Assembly (NCBI GenBank): GCA_020833025.1
Contig: JAJHRB010000003.1
Coordinates: 1 to 42,980, forward strand
DNA length: 42,980 nucleotides
Direction of reading: 5' to 3'
DNA from: Thermoproteaceae archaeon
GTDB lineage: Archaea; Thermoproteota; Thermoprotei; Thermoproteales; Thermoproteaceae
In this document: one piece after another, positions 29,735 to 37,457 of the stretch
How positions within the stretch are numbered: position 1 is the first letter of the stretch
Layout of the letters: every line of letters starts with the position of its first letter
Translations under genes and position numbers: made by a program
The notes under the pieces: generated by a model
What the model was told of the DNA's origin: nothing
The model's input: the letters and a program-made list of their open reading frames with translations, nothing else
The model's database searches: none

Positions 29735-31213
29735 ATGTCATCAAGAGTCCTCGCCGCGCTGCTGACGCTGCTGCTCGCGCCGCTGGCGTGCGCGAGCGCA
29801 GTCGCGGTGCAGCTGAGAGTCCCCCACGGCGCTGCCGGAGATGTCGTGCACGTGCAGCCCAACGCGACGCTGGGCGGCATTGTCGCCGTGGAGTCGCGGC
29901 AGGACGGGGCCCTGCACTGCCGCGCGAGGCTCGTCTGTCATAACTGCACCGTGTCGCCGGAGGAGTTCACTGCCGTGCTGAGGCTGAGGCACGACGCGAG
30001 GGCAGTTCCCGTCGAGGTCAGGCTCGGCGGCAGTACCGCCGAGCTGCGCGCGGTGGTCGAGTGCAACGGCAGTGCCGCCGTCGCGAGGAAGCTCTTCATT
30101 CCGAGAGCCGAGTGGAGAGTCGGCGTCGAGGTCGTGGCTCCCTCAGACATATTCTGCTCCTTTGACCAGAGGTACGAGCCGTATACATTTATCGTGAGGC
30201 CCAGCTACGTGCCCGAGCTAATCCGGCTCATCACTCAGGAGTCGCGGGCGGGCGGGCATCCTGACCTGATAGGGCTCGTGTGCATAAGGGTCAACAGCAC
30301 GGCAGGGCTCAAGTACACGGCAGTATTGATGTTCGCGAGGCCTGACGGCTCCCCGGCGCCCATCTCGACCCAGTCGCTGCTCCTACACCCCGAGCTGCCG
30401 CAGCAGCACGGGACTGCCGTCGTGCCGGACATCGAGGGCTATCAAGTCGTGCCGCTGTTTTACCCCGGACACGCCGAGCAGGCGGCCGGCAGGTACAGAG
30501 TGACCCTCCTCCTGATACCGCAAGGCGGCTCGAGGCCCGTCTACAACACAACGTTCTACATCACCGTGATATCGACGCGGGGAGAGGCAGTGGCGCTGGC
30601 AGCGTTCTCCGCCTTTGTTGCAATTCCCGCGATGGTCTACCTCCTGTTCCGCTTCGCCAGGAGGGCCACGCTCGGCGACCTGGCCTTCGCGGCGCTCATG
30701 GCCCCGTTGCTCTTCGTGACCGTATACATACCTGGCAGTGTGGCGCGCGGCATCGGAGCGTTTCTCGGCCCGTTCGACTGGCTCGTGTACGGCATTCTCT
30801 TCGACACCGTCGAGTTCGCCCTGCTCGCAATTGCCGTCACGCTCAGGCCGAAGCCCGGCGTGTTGACGGCAATATTCTTCTTCCGCTGGCTGCTAAGCGT
30901 GCTTTACTTCGGCAGGGCCAGCGTGATATCCGCGCTCTGGCTGGCCACGTCGGCGCTCTTTTACGAGGGCGCGCTGTACCTATCCGGCGCCACCCGGGGG
31001 AGGCCGACCTTCGCGCGGGTCGCCGTCCCTCTGGTGCTCGGAGGGGCCTTTGACAGATATGTCGACATGGTCATGTACATGGCCCTGTACAGGCTGTACT
31101 ACGCCGGCTGGTACCTCCTGAGCTACGTGATCGGGACATCTGTCTACTCGGCGCTCGGGGCCCTGCTCGGGAGGCAGTACGCGAGGGTCGTGAGGGGGGC
31201 GCTCCATGAGTGA
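29735..31213 (+). CDS. ECF transporter S component with large extracytoplasmic domain
   Basis: The 492-aa protein has a signal peptide (about 1-20), an extracytoplasmic region of about 250 residues with beta-type sequence, Asn-Xaa-Thr sites and six cysteines in its first half (CRARLVCHNC cluster), and a C-terminal membrane domain (about 278-485) with six or so spans and few charges. The membrane domain is followed directly by the dual ATPase and EcfT genes, so it should be the substrate-binding S component; the fused outer domain is unusual and may capture the ligand. Substrate unknown: the chelatase genes suggest a metal, corrinoid or other tetrapyrrole. Start ATG 29735 is fixed by the promoter element. 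The end overlaps the ATPase gene by 8 bp. Confidence 0.7.
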   Translation: MSSRVLAALLTLLLAPLACASAVAVQLRVPHGAAGDVVHVQPNATLGGIVAVESRQDGALHCRARLVCHNCTVSPEEFTAVLRLRHDARAVPVEVRLGGSTAELRAVVECNGSAAVARKLFIPRAEWRVGVEVVAPSDIFCSFDQRYEPYTFIVRPSYVPELIRLITQESRAGGHPDLIGLVCIRVNSTAGLKYTAVLMFARPDGSPAPISTQSLLLHPELPQQHGTAVVPDIEGYQVVPLFYPGHAEQAAGRYRVTLLLIPQGGSRPVYNTTFYITVISTRGEAVALAAFSAFVAIPAMVYLLFRFARRATLGDLAFAALMAPLLFVTVYIPGSVARGIGAFLGPFDWLVYGILFDTVEFALLAIAVTLRPKPGVLTAIFFFRWLLSVLYFGRASVISALWLATSALFYEGALYLSGATRGRPTFARVAVPLVLGGAFDRYVDMVMYMALYRLYYAGWYLLSYVIGTSVYSALGALLGRQYARVVRGALHE

Positions 31214-32747
31214 GGTGGCCCTCAGGAAGGTCAGGGTGGTCTACCCGGGAGGCGTTGTGGGGCTTGAGGTTGACCGGCTCGAGATCGGGGGCCCTGGCCT
31301 CTTCCTAATTGCCGGGAGGTCGGGCTCGGGGAAGTCCACGCTCGGCAAGGTGATCGCCGGGGTGATACCGAGGGTGGAAAAGGCAGAGGTGGCGGGAGAG
31401 GTCAGGGCGCCGCCCCGGGCGGCCTACCTGCACCAGTCGCCCTACGACCAGGTGTTCTCGACGTATGTTATCGACGAGTTCTTGCTTGCTAAGGAGCTCT
31501 CTGGCTCGCGCCTCGACGTGCTCGAGGCGGCAAAGCTCGTAGGCATTGAGGAGTTGCTGGGCGCGAGGACGTCGGAGCTCTCCGGCGGGCAGCTGCAGAA
31601 GGTCCTCCTCGGCGTCACGCACCTCCTTGACTTCCCGCTCTACGTCCTCGACGAGCCGCTCGCCCACCTGGACCCCAGGAGCGCGAGAGAGCTTCTCGGC
31701 GCCGTGGTCAAGCTGAAGAGGGACAAGACGGTGCTGCTCATAGAGCACAGGCTCAAGGAGGTCTTGCAGATCTCCAGACACATAGACATGATAATTTTGC
31801 TCGACGGCGGCAGGATTGTCGACATAATGAGGCCCGAGGACGTGTCTGCAAAAGCTTGGCTTCTCTCGCGGCTCGGGCTGAGGCTCCCGCTGAGCCTGAA
31901 GTGCTCGCTGAGGCTAGGAGTCCCCGCGGCTGACCCCCTCGACCCCGCGCCTGTAGAGCGGGCCTTGGAGCTCTACAGGCCGCGCGGCAGCGCTGGCGAG
32001 GCGGGCGAGGCCGTGGTGGAGGTGAGGGGGCTGCACTTCTCTTACGGGAGGAGGGTTGTGTTCGCGGAAGCCGACTACGCGGCCAAGTCAAGGGCGGTGT
32101 ACGTGCTGTTCGGCAGGAACGGCAGCGGGAAGTCGACATTCTTGCACATACTCGCCGGGGTGCTCAAGCCAAGGAGAGGTCTCGTGCGCGTCGCGGGGAG
32201 GGCGGCGTACGTGCCCCAGAACCCCGACCTCACGCTAATGCACGAGACCGTGGAGAAGGAGCTCCTCAGCAGGACGAGGGCGTGGGCCAGGTCGAGGGCC
32301 GAGGCCAGAGAGCTCGCCCTCAAGGTGGCCGACGCGCTGGGCGTGAGACAGCTGATGGGCAGGAACCCCCACGCGCTCTCCAGGGGCCAGAGGTTCAGGG
32401 TGGCGCTGGCCGCTGCGCTGTCCTCGCGGCCGAGAGTCCTCTTGCTCGACGAGGTGACCTCGGGGCAGGACGAGGAGAGCATCGAGGCTCTGGGCAGGGC
32501 GCTCCGAGAGTTCGTGAGAGAGGGAAACGTCGCAATTATCGCAACTCACGACGTCTACTTCGCGCTCGACTTAGCGGACCGCGCGTCCGTTATCGCGGGA
32601 GGCCGCATAACGGAGCCGAGGCCTGTCGGCGACGTGCTGACCGACGAGGGGCTCCTCGAGGCCGGCAACCTGGTCGCGCCGCCGCACTTAGAGATCTGTA
32701 AGAGGCGGGGCATGCCGCCGGTCAGGGAGAGGGAGCTATGCGGCTGA
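31206..32747 (+). CDS. fused double ATPase of an ECF transporter (EcfA-A')
   Basis: The 513-aa protein has two complete ABC ATPase domains in tandem. The first has Walker A GRSGSGKST (37-45), Q-loop YLHQSPYDQVFS, signature LSGGQ (about 124) and Walker B LYVLDEPLAHLD. The second has GRNGSGKST (about 303), YVPQNPD, the weaker signature LSRGQ (about 391) and VLLLDEVTSGQD. A short linker joins them. This is the energising module of a group I/II ECF uptake system, with the two nucleotide sites on one chain. It overlaps the S-component gene by 8 bp and the EcfT gene by 10 bp. Confidence 0.9.
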   Translation: MSEVALRKVRVVYPGGVVGLEVDRLEIGGPGLFLIAGRSGSGKSTLGKVIAGVIPRVEKAEVAGEVRAPPRAAYLHQSPYDQVFSTYVIDEFLLAKELSGSRLDVLEAAKLVGIEELLGARTSELSGGQLQKVLLGVTHLLDFPLYVLDEPLAHLDPRSARELLGAVVKLKRDKTVLLIEHRLKEVLQISRHIDMIILLDGGRIVDIMRPEDVSAKAWLLSRLGLRLPLSLKCSLRLGVPAADPLDPAPVERALELYRPRGSAGEAGEAVVEVRGLHFSYGRRVVFAEADYAAKSRAVYVLFGRNGSGKSTFLHILAGVLKPRRGLVRVAGRAAYVPQNPDLTLMHETVEKELLSRTRAWARSRAEARELALKVADALGVRQLMGRNPHALSRGQRFRVALAAALSSRPRVLLLDEVTSGQDEESIEALGRALREFVREGNVAIIATHDVYFALDLADRASVIAGGRITEPRPVGDVLTDEGLLEAGNLVAPPHLEICKRRGMPPVRERELCG

Positions 32748-33553
32748 GCTTCACGGCAAAGCTCGCGCTGCTGGCAGCATTCAACGTGCTCGCAATAGCG
32801 CTCGACTACCTTCCCAACTTAATCGCGCTGGCGGCAGCGGCGGCCGCGATATGGGCCGCGGCGAGGCCCTCAGGCGACAGGCTGAAGCTCACGGCGCTCG
32901 TGGTGGTCCCGTCGGTGTGGTCCGTGGTCGTCTTACAGGGGCTATTCTACACGGGATGGCCCAGGACGGTCATCCTCACGATAATTCCGCCTGAGGCGCC
33001 CGTCCTCGGCTGGCTGACGGGCGGCGTCTACCTAACCTACCAGGGAATGCTGTACGGCCTGAAGCAGAGCCTCAGGATAGTCTCGGTAGCGCTCGTCGGC
33101 CTTGCAGTGGTGTGGACGTCGACGGAGAGAGAAATGATGGCAGAGCTCAGGCGCCTGCTGAGGGGCGCGACCCTGTCGGTCGGCGCCACTGTCGCGGCCA
33201 GGTTCTTCGACGTGTTCGCGCAGGACGCAAGGGCTGCGATGATAGCGTACAGGACGGCCGGCTACAGAATACTCGGCGCGAGCACGCTCAGACTGATCGT
33301 GCCCCTGGCAGTGCAGGTTCTGAGGAGGAGCTACGTGGTCACGCTCGCGCTGATAACGCGCGGGTTCAGCCCCGGGGTCAGGATCTCGTCAGGCGCGAGG
33401 CTAGGGGCCCTCGACATCGCGGCTATCGCCGCCTCGCTGGCAGTCGCCGGGACTGTCGGGCTGCTGAAGCTCCTCGCGCTGCTGTACATCATCGACGTGC
33501 TGTACATACCACAGCTGCGCGAGCTTTACTGGTACACAATCAATTATGTTTGA
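32738..33553 (+). CDS. ecfT: ECF transporter transmembrane protein EcfT
   Basis: The 271-aa protein has five to six hydrophobic segments and a cytoplasmic loop with helical coupling motifs: DVFAQDARAAMIAYRTAGY and LALITRGF, the latter matching the A-R-G type motif by which EcfT contacts the ATPases. It links the S component to the EcfA chain. ATG 32738 lies inside the ATPase gene (10-bp overlap). It is the last gene of the transport operon; the next start, at 33616, has its own regulon promoter in the 62-nt gap. Confidence 0.85.
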   Translation: MRLSFTAKLALLAAFNVLAIALDYLPNLIALAAAAAAIWAAARPSGDRLKLTALVVVPSVWSVVVLQGLFYTGWPRTVILTIIPPEAPVLGWLTGGVYLTYQGMLYGLKQSLRIVSVALVGLAVVWTSTEREMMAELRRLLRGATLSVGATVAARFFDVFAQDARAAMIAYRTAGYRILGASTLRLIVPLAVQVLRRSYVVTLALITRGFSPGVRISSGARLGALDIAAIAASLAVAGTVGLLKLLALLYIIDVLYIPQLRELYWYTINYV

Positions 33554-33583
33554 TTCCGACCACGTTTCCCATACAGAGTGGAA

Positions 33584-33598
33584 CAATGCTTTAATACA
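33584..33598 (+). promoter_or_regulatory. chelatase-regulon promoter element 3 (beta-propeller)
   Basis: CAATGCTTTAATACA is identical to the element at 29703 and begins exactly 32 nt before GTG 33616, showing that GTG 33616, not 33604, is the start. Confidence 0.7.
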
Positions 33599-33615
33599 AC
33601 AACGTGCGCATAGGC

Positions 33616-35325
33616 GTGAGGAGGGCGGGCATAGTAGCAGGCGTGATAGCCGCCGTTATAATCGCGGCGATCGCGGCGCTGCTGGCGCTGCCGAAGGCCC
33701 CGGCGCCCAAGCCCAACGCCACCGTCTCGCTCCCAGCGGCGCCGGCCGCGCCGGGAATCTCGCTCGCGTGGCAGTCGCCGCCGCTGATTGAGAGAGGCTG
33801 GCTGGTGGAACATGGGATGTATGAGAGGGCGTGGACCTGGTGGACTTTCAGCAAGGGCATTGTCCAAGTCTCGCCCGACGGCAGGTATGTCGCCGTCGGC
33901 ACGCAGAGGGGGGAAGTGGTTGTGCTTGACAGAGACGGGAGGGAGGTCGCCAGGTTTACATACGGCGCCGGGCGCGTGCCGTACTACGTTCTCGAGTTCT
34001 CGCCCGACGGCAGGTACCTCGCGGTCGGCATTGCGTCCAGGGAGGGAGAGCTGATAGTCTACGACACGTCGACATGGCGCGAGGCCGCGCACTTTAACTT
34101 CTCCTCCTACCTTAAAGGCCCCTCGAACGCCACTGAGTCCGCAATACTGAAGCAGCCGTGGTACGGCATCCGGCCGACATTCTTGCTGTTCCGCGGCGAC
34201 ATTCTCTACGTCACGGTGGGCGAGCCTCACATAGACCCCGAGACCCAGTCGCCTGTCTACTTCAAGGTCGCGATGGACCTCTTCAAGCTGTACCCCGAGC
34301 TGAGGAGGAGGTTTCCGAACTTGACGTCATACGTCGCGGTGAGGTACGCCGGGACTCAGTGGTCTAGAGTACTCGCAATAGACACGAAGACATGGCGCGT
34401 GAGGTGGGTCTGGCCCAGGGAGGAGCCGGCCGAGACTATGATACCCAACCTCGCCTCGGACGCGGGGAGGAGGTACCTCGCCCTCTCGACGTGGTGGTAC
34501 GTGTCGCGCAGCGACCCATACAAGTGGCACAGCGGAATGCTGTTCGTGCTAAACGCGACTAGCGGCGAGCTGCTGTACGTATTTGACGTGCCTCCCTACG
34601 TGCCGTACTTCAACTATACCTCAATCTGGACGGCGCCGGCCTTCACTCCCGACGGGAAGTACCTCGCCTTTGCGACTGGCGATGGCAGGGTTTACGTGCT
34701 TGACAACCTGCGCTCTATTGCCGAGAGGGGGGCCGTCGTGCTCTGGGCCGCGTCTATCTCCGACGTCCTGCCGGCGCAGGTACTGCTCATACCGCAAAAG
34801 GGTGGAGAGACAAAGGTCATACAGTCGTACATATACACGTTTGGCGGCCTCGCGGGCATTGTGAACGATAGAGTGATCGCCTACACGTCCGCTACCTATA
34901 CCACCTACTGGGCGCCTGGAGTCGAGCGCAAGCCAGTAACGCAACATCCAAACCAAACGAAACTCTTCGTGTTTGACCTGAACGGGACGCTCCTCTACGT
35001 CGACAAGTTCCTCGGCAAGCCCGCATACGGCAAGGTCGTGCCGTTTGCGATATCCGGCTGCATGCTGGCCGTCGGCGTGGGGAATGATTGGGTGACAAGC
35101 GACGTCTCAATGATGGGGGTGTATGTCTGGGACGTCTGTAGACTGGCTCAAGTGGGTAGATTTCTGACTGTTAAATACGGGGTGCCTCTCGACGTGGCGA
35201 TGTCGGGCAATCGCGTGTATGTATTGACGGGGCTTATCAACGCAGCTCCCAGCGAGACGGCGCCGGCGAACATAATTGGCGAGTACCGGCTGCTCGCACT
35301 TGAGCTGGGCCGGCCGGCGGGGTAG
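33616..35325 (+). CDS. membrane-anchored extracytoplasmic beta-propeller protein
   Basis: The 569-aa protein has an N-terminal anchor (about 3-24, GIVAGVIAAVIIAAIAALLAL), a Pro/Ala-rich spacer with NATVSLPAAPAAP and then a WD40/PQQ-like beta-propeller. It has repeated blades of the type VSPDGRYVAVG, FSPDGRYLAVG and FTPDGKYLAFA, each followed by a VVLDRDGRE- or VLDN-like strand. There are many Trp and Tyr and several Asn-glycosylation sites. It faces outside. No enzyme motif was seen. The promoter is identical to that of the ECF S gene, so it probably works with the transporter, for example as an outer ligand-binding or scaffold protein. The track start GTG 33604 is too close to the TATA box. 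Confidence 0.75.
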   Translation: MRRAGIVAGVIAAVIIAAIAALLALPKAPAPKPNATVSLPAAPAAPGISLAWQSPPLIERGWLVEHGMYERAWTWWTFSKGIVQVSPDGRYVAVGTQRGEVVVLDRDGREVARFTYGAGRVPYYVLEFSPDGRYLAVGIASREGELIVYDTSTWREAAHFNFSSYLKGPSNATESAILKQPWYGIRPTFLLFRGDILYVTVGEPHIDPETQSPVYFKVAMDLFKLYPELRRRFPNLTSYVAVRYAGTQWSRVLAIDTKTWRVRWVWPREEPAETMIPNLASDAGRRYLALSTWWYVSRSDPYKWHSGMLFVLNATSGELLYVFDVPPYVPYFNYTSIWTAPAFTPDGKYLAFATGDGRVYVLDNLRSIAERGAVVLWAASISDVLPAQVLLIPQKGGETKVIQSYIYTFGGLAGIVNDRVIAYTSATYTTYWAPGVERKPVTQHPNQTKLFVFDLNGTLLYVDKFLGKPAYGKVVPFAISGCMLAVGVGNDWVTSDVSMMGVYVWDVCRLAQVGRFLTVKYGVPLDVAMSGNRVYVLTGLINAAPSETAPANIIGEYRLLALELGRPAG

Positions 35326-35340
35326 CTCCGTTTTTTCATG

Positions 35341-35378
35341 CAATACTTAAATTCCGCTTTTCGCGTAATACTTAAATC
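35341..35378 (+). promoter_or_regulatory. tandem AT boxes before the methyltransferase gene
   Basis: CAATACTTAAATTC (35341) and TAATACTTAAATCT (35366) repeat AATACTTAAAT 25 nt apart. The second is centred about 25 nt before ATG 35399. Both resemble the CAATGC-TTTAATAC element but are not identical, so this gene may be a looser member of the same regulon. GTAATA ... TATTAC (35365-35392) flanks the start site as an inverted repeat. Confidence 0.55.
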
Positions 35379-35398
35379 TTGTAGAATTATTACACCCC

Positions 35399-36409
35399 AT
35401 GGGCTCCGAGGCGTTGCTCAAGCCTCCCGAGCCTCCTCCGGACGAGATTTACAGGATTGTGCTGCACGCGCAGGCCTTTTACGTGCTCGACGCTGCGCTA
35501 GAGCTTGACCTCTTCGAGAGGCTAAAGACTCCCAAGACTGCGGGGGAGCTGGCCGGGGAGCTGGGCACGGACCCCGCCCTGACGGAGACGGTGTGCGACG
35601 CGCTAGCCGCGCTGGGCCTCCTCAAGAAACGCGGCGGCGCCTACGAAAACTCAGCGCTTGCAAGTGCCTACCTCACGGAGGGCTCGCCCTACTGCATGAA
35701 GAACCTCCTGCGCCTGATGAGGTCGTCCCTGAGGGACAGGTGGCCCCGCCTTCTCGACGCGCTGCGCGGGAAGCCCGTCGGGGCGGGCGGGCGCGACCCG
35801 CGGCTCTTCACGCTGGCCGTGGCCGAGAGCGCGCTGGCAGGCGGCCTGCACGGGGTGGTGGAGGTGCTGAGGGAAATTGAGGACCTCAAGAGGGCCAGGA
35901 GGCTCCTCGACCTCGGGGGCGGCCACGGGCTTTACTCCGTCGCCTTGGTCAAGCTGTTCCCCCAGCTGCACGCCTACGTCCTCGACCTCCCCGAGGTTTT
36001 AGAGGTGGCCAGGGAAATTGTGAGCAGATACGGCGGGGACGTGATCGACAGGGTGCACTTCGTGCCCGCCGACTTCACGAGAGACGACATAGGCAGCGGC
36101 TACGACGTCGTTCTCGCCTCGCACTCCCTTTACGGCTACCGGGAGCGGCTCGCGGAAATCTTGAGGAAAGTGCACGCGGCGCTGAACGGCGGGGGCCTCT
36201 TCATATCGAATCACGCGCACAAGTCGCAGGGGCTGAGGGCCTCCCTCTTCGAGCTCCAGATAGCCATGGCCCGCAGGGGATTCTCGCTCTTCAGCGTGGG
36301 GGAGCTAATGTCGCGGCTCAGAGAGGCCGGGTTTGTCGTCGAGGACGTGGCGGTCGTGGGCGGCGCGTGGCCCTCGACGATAGTTGTTGCCAGGAAGCCG
36401 TTACAATAG
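35399..36409 (+). CDS. O-/C-methyltransferase with N-terminal wHTH-type dimerisation domain (BchU/HIOMT-like)
   Basis: The 336-aa protein has the two-part layout of small-molecule methyltransferases of the caffeate-OMT, HIOMT, BchU and CrtF type. The N-terminal winged-helix-like dimerisation domain (about 10-100) has LFERLKTPKTAGELAGELGTDPALTETVCDALAALGLL. The class I SAM-binding domain (about 110-330) has LLDLGGGHGLYS (motif I), then YVLDLPEVLEVA and VVLASHSLYGY. Because BchU methylates a chlorin ring and the neighbours are chelatase genes, a tetrapyrrole substrate is an attractive inference, but other small molecules are possible. The gene has its own promoter. Confidence 0.8.
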   Translation: MGSEALLKPPEPPPDEIYRIVLHAQAFYVLDAALELDLFERLKTPKTAGELAGELGTDPALTETVCDALAALGLLKKRGGAYENSALASAYLTEGSPYCMKNLLRLMRSSLRDRWPRLLDALRGKPVGAGGRDPRLFTLAVAESALAGGLHGVVEVLREIEDLKRARRLLDLGGGHGLYSVALVKLFPQLHAYVLDLPEVLEVAREIVSRYGGDVIDRVHFVPADFTRDDIGSGYDVVLASHSLYGYRERLAEILRKVHAALNGGGLFISNHAHKSQGLRASLFELQIAMARRGFSLFSVGELMSRLREAGFVVEDVAVVGGAWPSTIVVARKPLQ

Positions 36410-36431
36410 GCAAACCCCGCCCCCGGGCAGG

Positions 36432-37385
36432 TCAGAGCAGTAGCGGGAGGGCCGCCAGTAGCGTGAACGCCACGTGTGCGCCTTGTTGTATCAATAATAT
36501 TTTCACTCCGTCGCGCACCCCGAAAATGCCCACAAAGTAAGGTAGGAGAACTCTTAGGCTCAGCGGCACGGCGGAGAGGACATTGCCGAGGACGAGGGCG
36601 GCGACGACCTCTCTGTCTCCCATCGCGCCTGCGGCGCAGAGACCCGCGGCGGTCGCATACGCCGATATCGGGTTTACCATGTGCGCGGCGATTACGGCGA
36701 GGGCCTCTGGCCTCAGCGGCACGATGCCTCCCAGTGCCCCGGCGAGAGCCGAGAACGCCCCCAGCCTCGCGAGGAGCTCGACCGCTGCCATCGTGGCCGC
36801 GATGTTCGCAATCACTCTCAGCGCTCTTCTCCACGACTTTCTCAGCGCCTCCGTTAGAGCCCGCGAGAGCGGCGGCGACTCCCCGCCGGCGGCCACCGCC
36901 ATGAGGGCGCGCGAGGGCGGGGGCAGCAGCAGCCTCCCCAGCAAGGCGAAGAACGCTGTCTTGGCGAGCCCCGCGCCCACGAGAATGAGAAAGTAGGTCA
37001 GGCCGGCGGCGCCGAGGAGCCCGAGGAGTGGCGGCAGCAGGTAGGGCCAGTGCATTAGAATAGCCGGGAAGGAGTTCAGCATGATGGCTATGTACATCTC
37101 CCCCGTGCCTATCTCCCCCCTGTCTCTCAAGTCCCTTAGCATCGTGTAGGCAGCCGTCGGCGAGATGAAGGCAAGCGCGAAGGAGAGGGCGGCATGCGGC
37201 TTTAGGTGCGCGAAGCTCACCAGCGGCCTCACGGCGAGCGCTAGCCTGTAGGATGCCCTCCTGTAAGCGGTCAGCAGCTCCGCGAGCACGAACCCGAAGA
37301 GGACTGCAGGCGCCGAGACAGCAAGCGCTTTCGCGAGCTCCATACCCGGCATTTCTGGTGCTGCTGTGTTGCGCGTGAGCTGCAC
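36432..37385 (-). CDS. GATE-domain (nucleoside recognition-like) membrane protein
   Basis: The 317-aa polytopic protein, about eight hydrophobic spans, has the pattern of nucleoside-recognition GATE domains (as in SpmA/SpmB and FeoB). It has two halves, each with charged residues within membrane-flanking segments (AFISPTAAYTMLRDL, AHMVNPISAYATAAGLC). The family's substrates are generally unknown. Start is GTG 37385, about 23 nt downstream of a minus-strand TATA box. It is divergent from cobN. The position next to chelatase genes suggests transport of the metal or its complex, as inference only. Confidence 0.7.
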   Translation of the reverse strand: MQLTRNTAAPEMPGMELAKALAVSAPAVLFGFVLAELLTAYRRASYRLALAVRPLVSFAHLKPHAALSFALAFISPTAAYTMLRDLRDRGEIGTGEMYIAIMLNSFPAILMHWPYLLPPLLGLLGAAGLTYFLILVGAGLAKTAFFALLGRLLLPPPSRALMAVAAGGESPPLSRALTEALRKSWRRALRVIANIAATMAAVELLARLGAFSALAGALGGIVPLRPEALAVIAAHMVNPISAYATAAGLCAAGAMGDREVVAALVLGNVLSAVPLSLRVLLPYFVGIFGVRDGVKILLIQQGAHVAFTLLAALPLLL

Positions 37386-37403
37386 CGTATGAAGTCTGCG
37401 CGC

Positions 37404-37438
37404 GAATTAAAGTGTATGAGGGAGGAAATGTTAAATAA
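37404..37438. promoter_or_regulatory. divergent GATE / cobN promoter region
   Basis: CTTTAATT on the minus strand (near 37405-37412) serves GTG 37385. AAATGTTAAATAAT (37426-37439) begins 32 nt before ATG 37458 and keeps the AATG-plus-TATA layout of the chlID element in weaker form. Confidence 0.55.
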
Positions 37439-37457
37439 TCGGGAACTTTCACACGCA

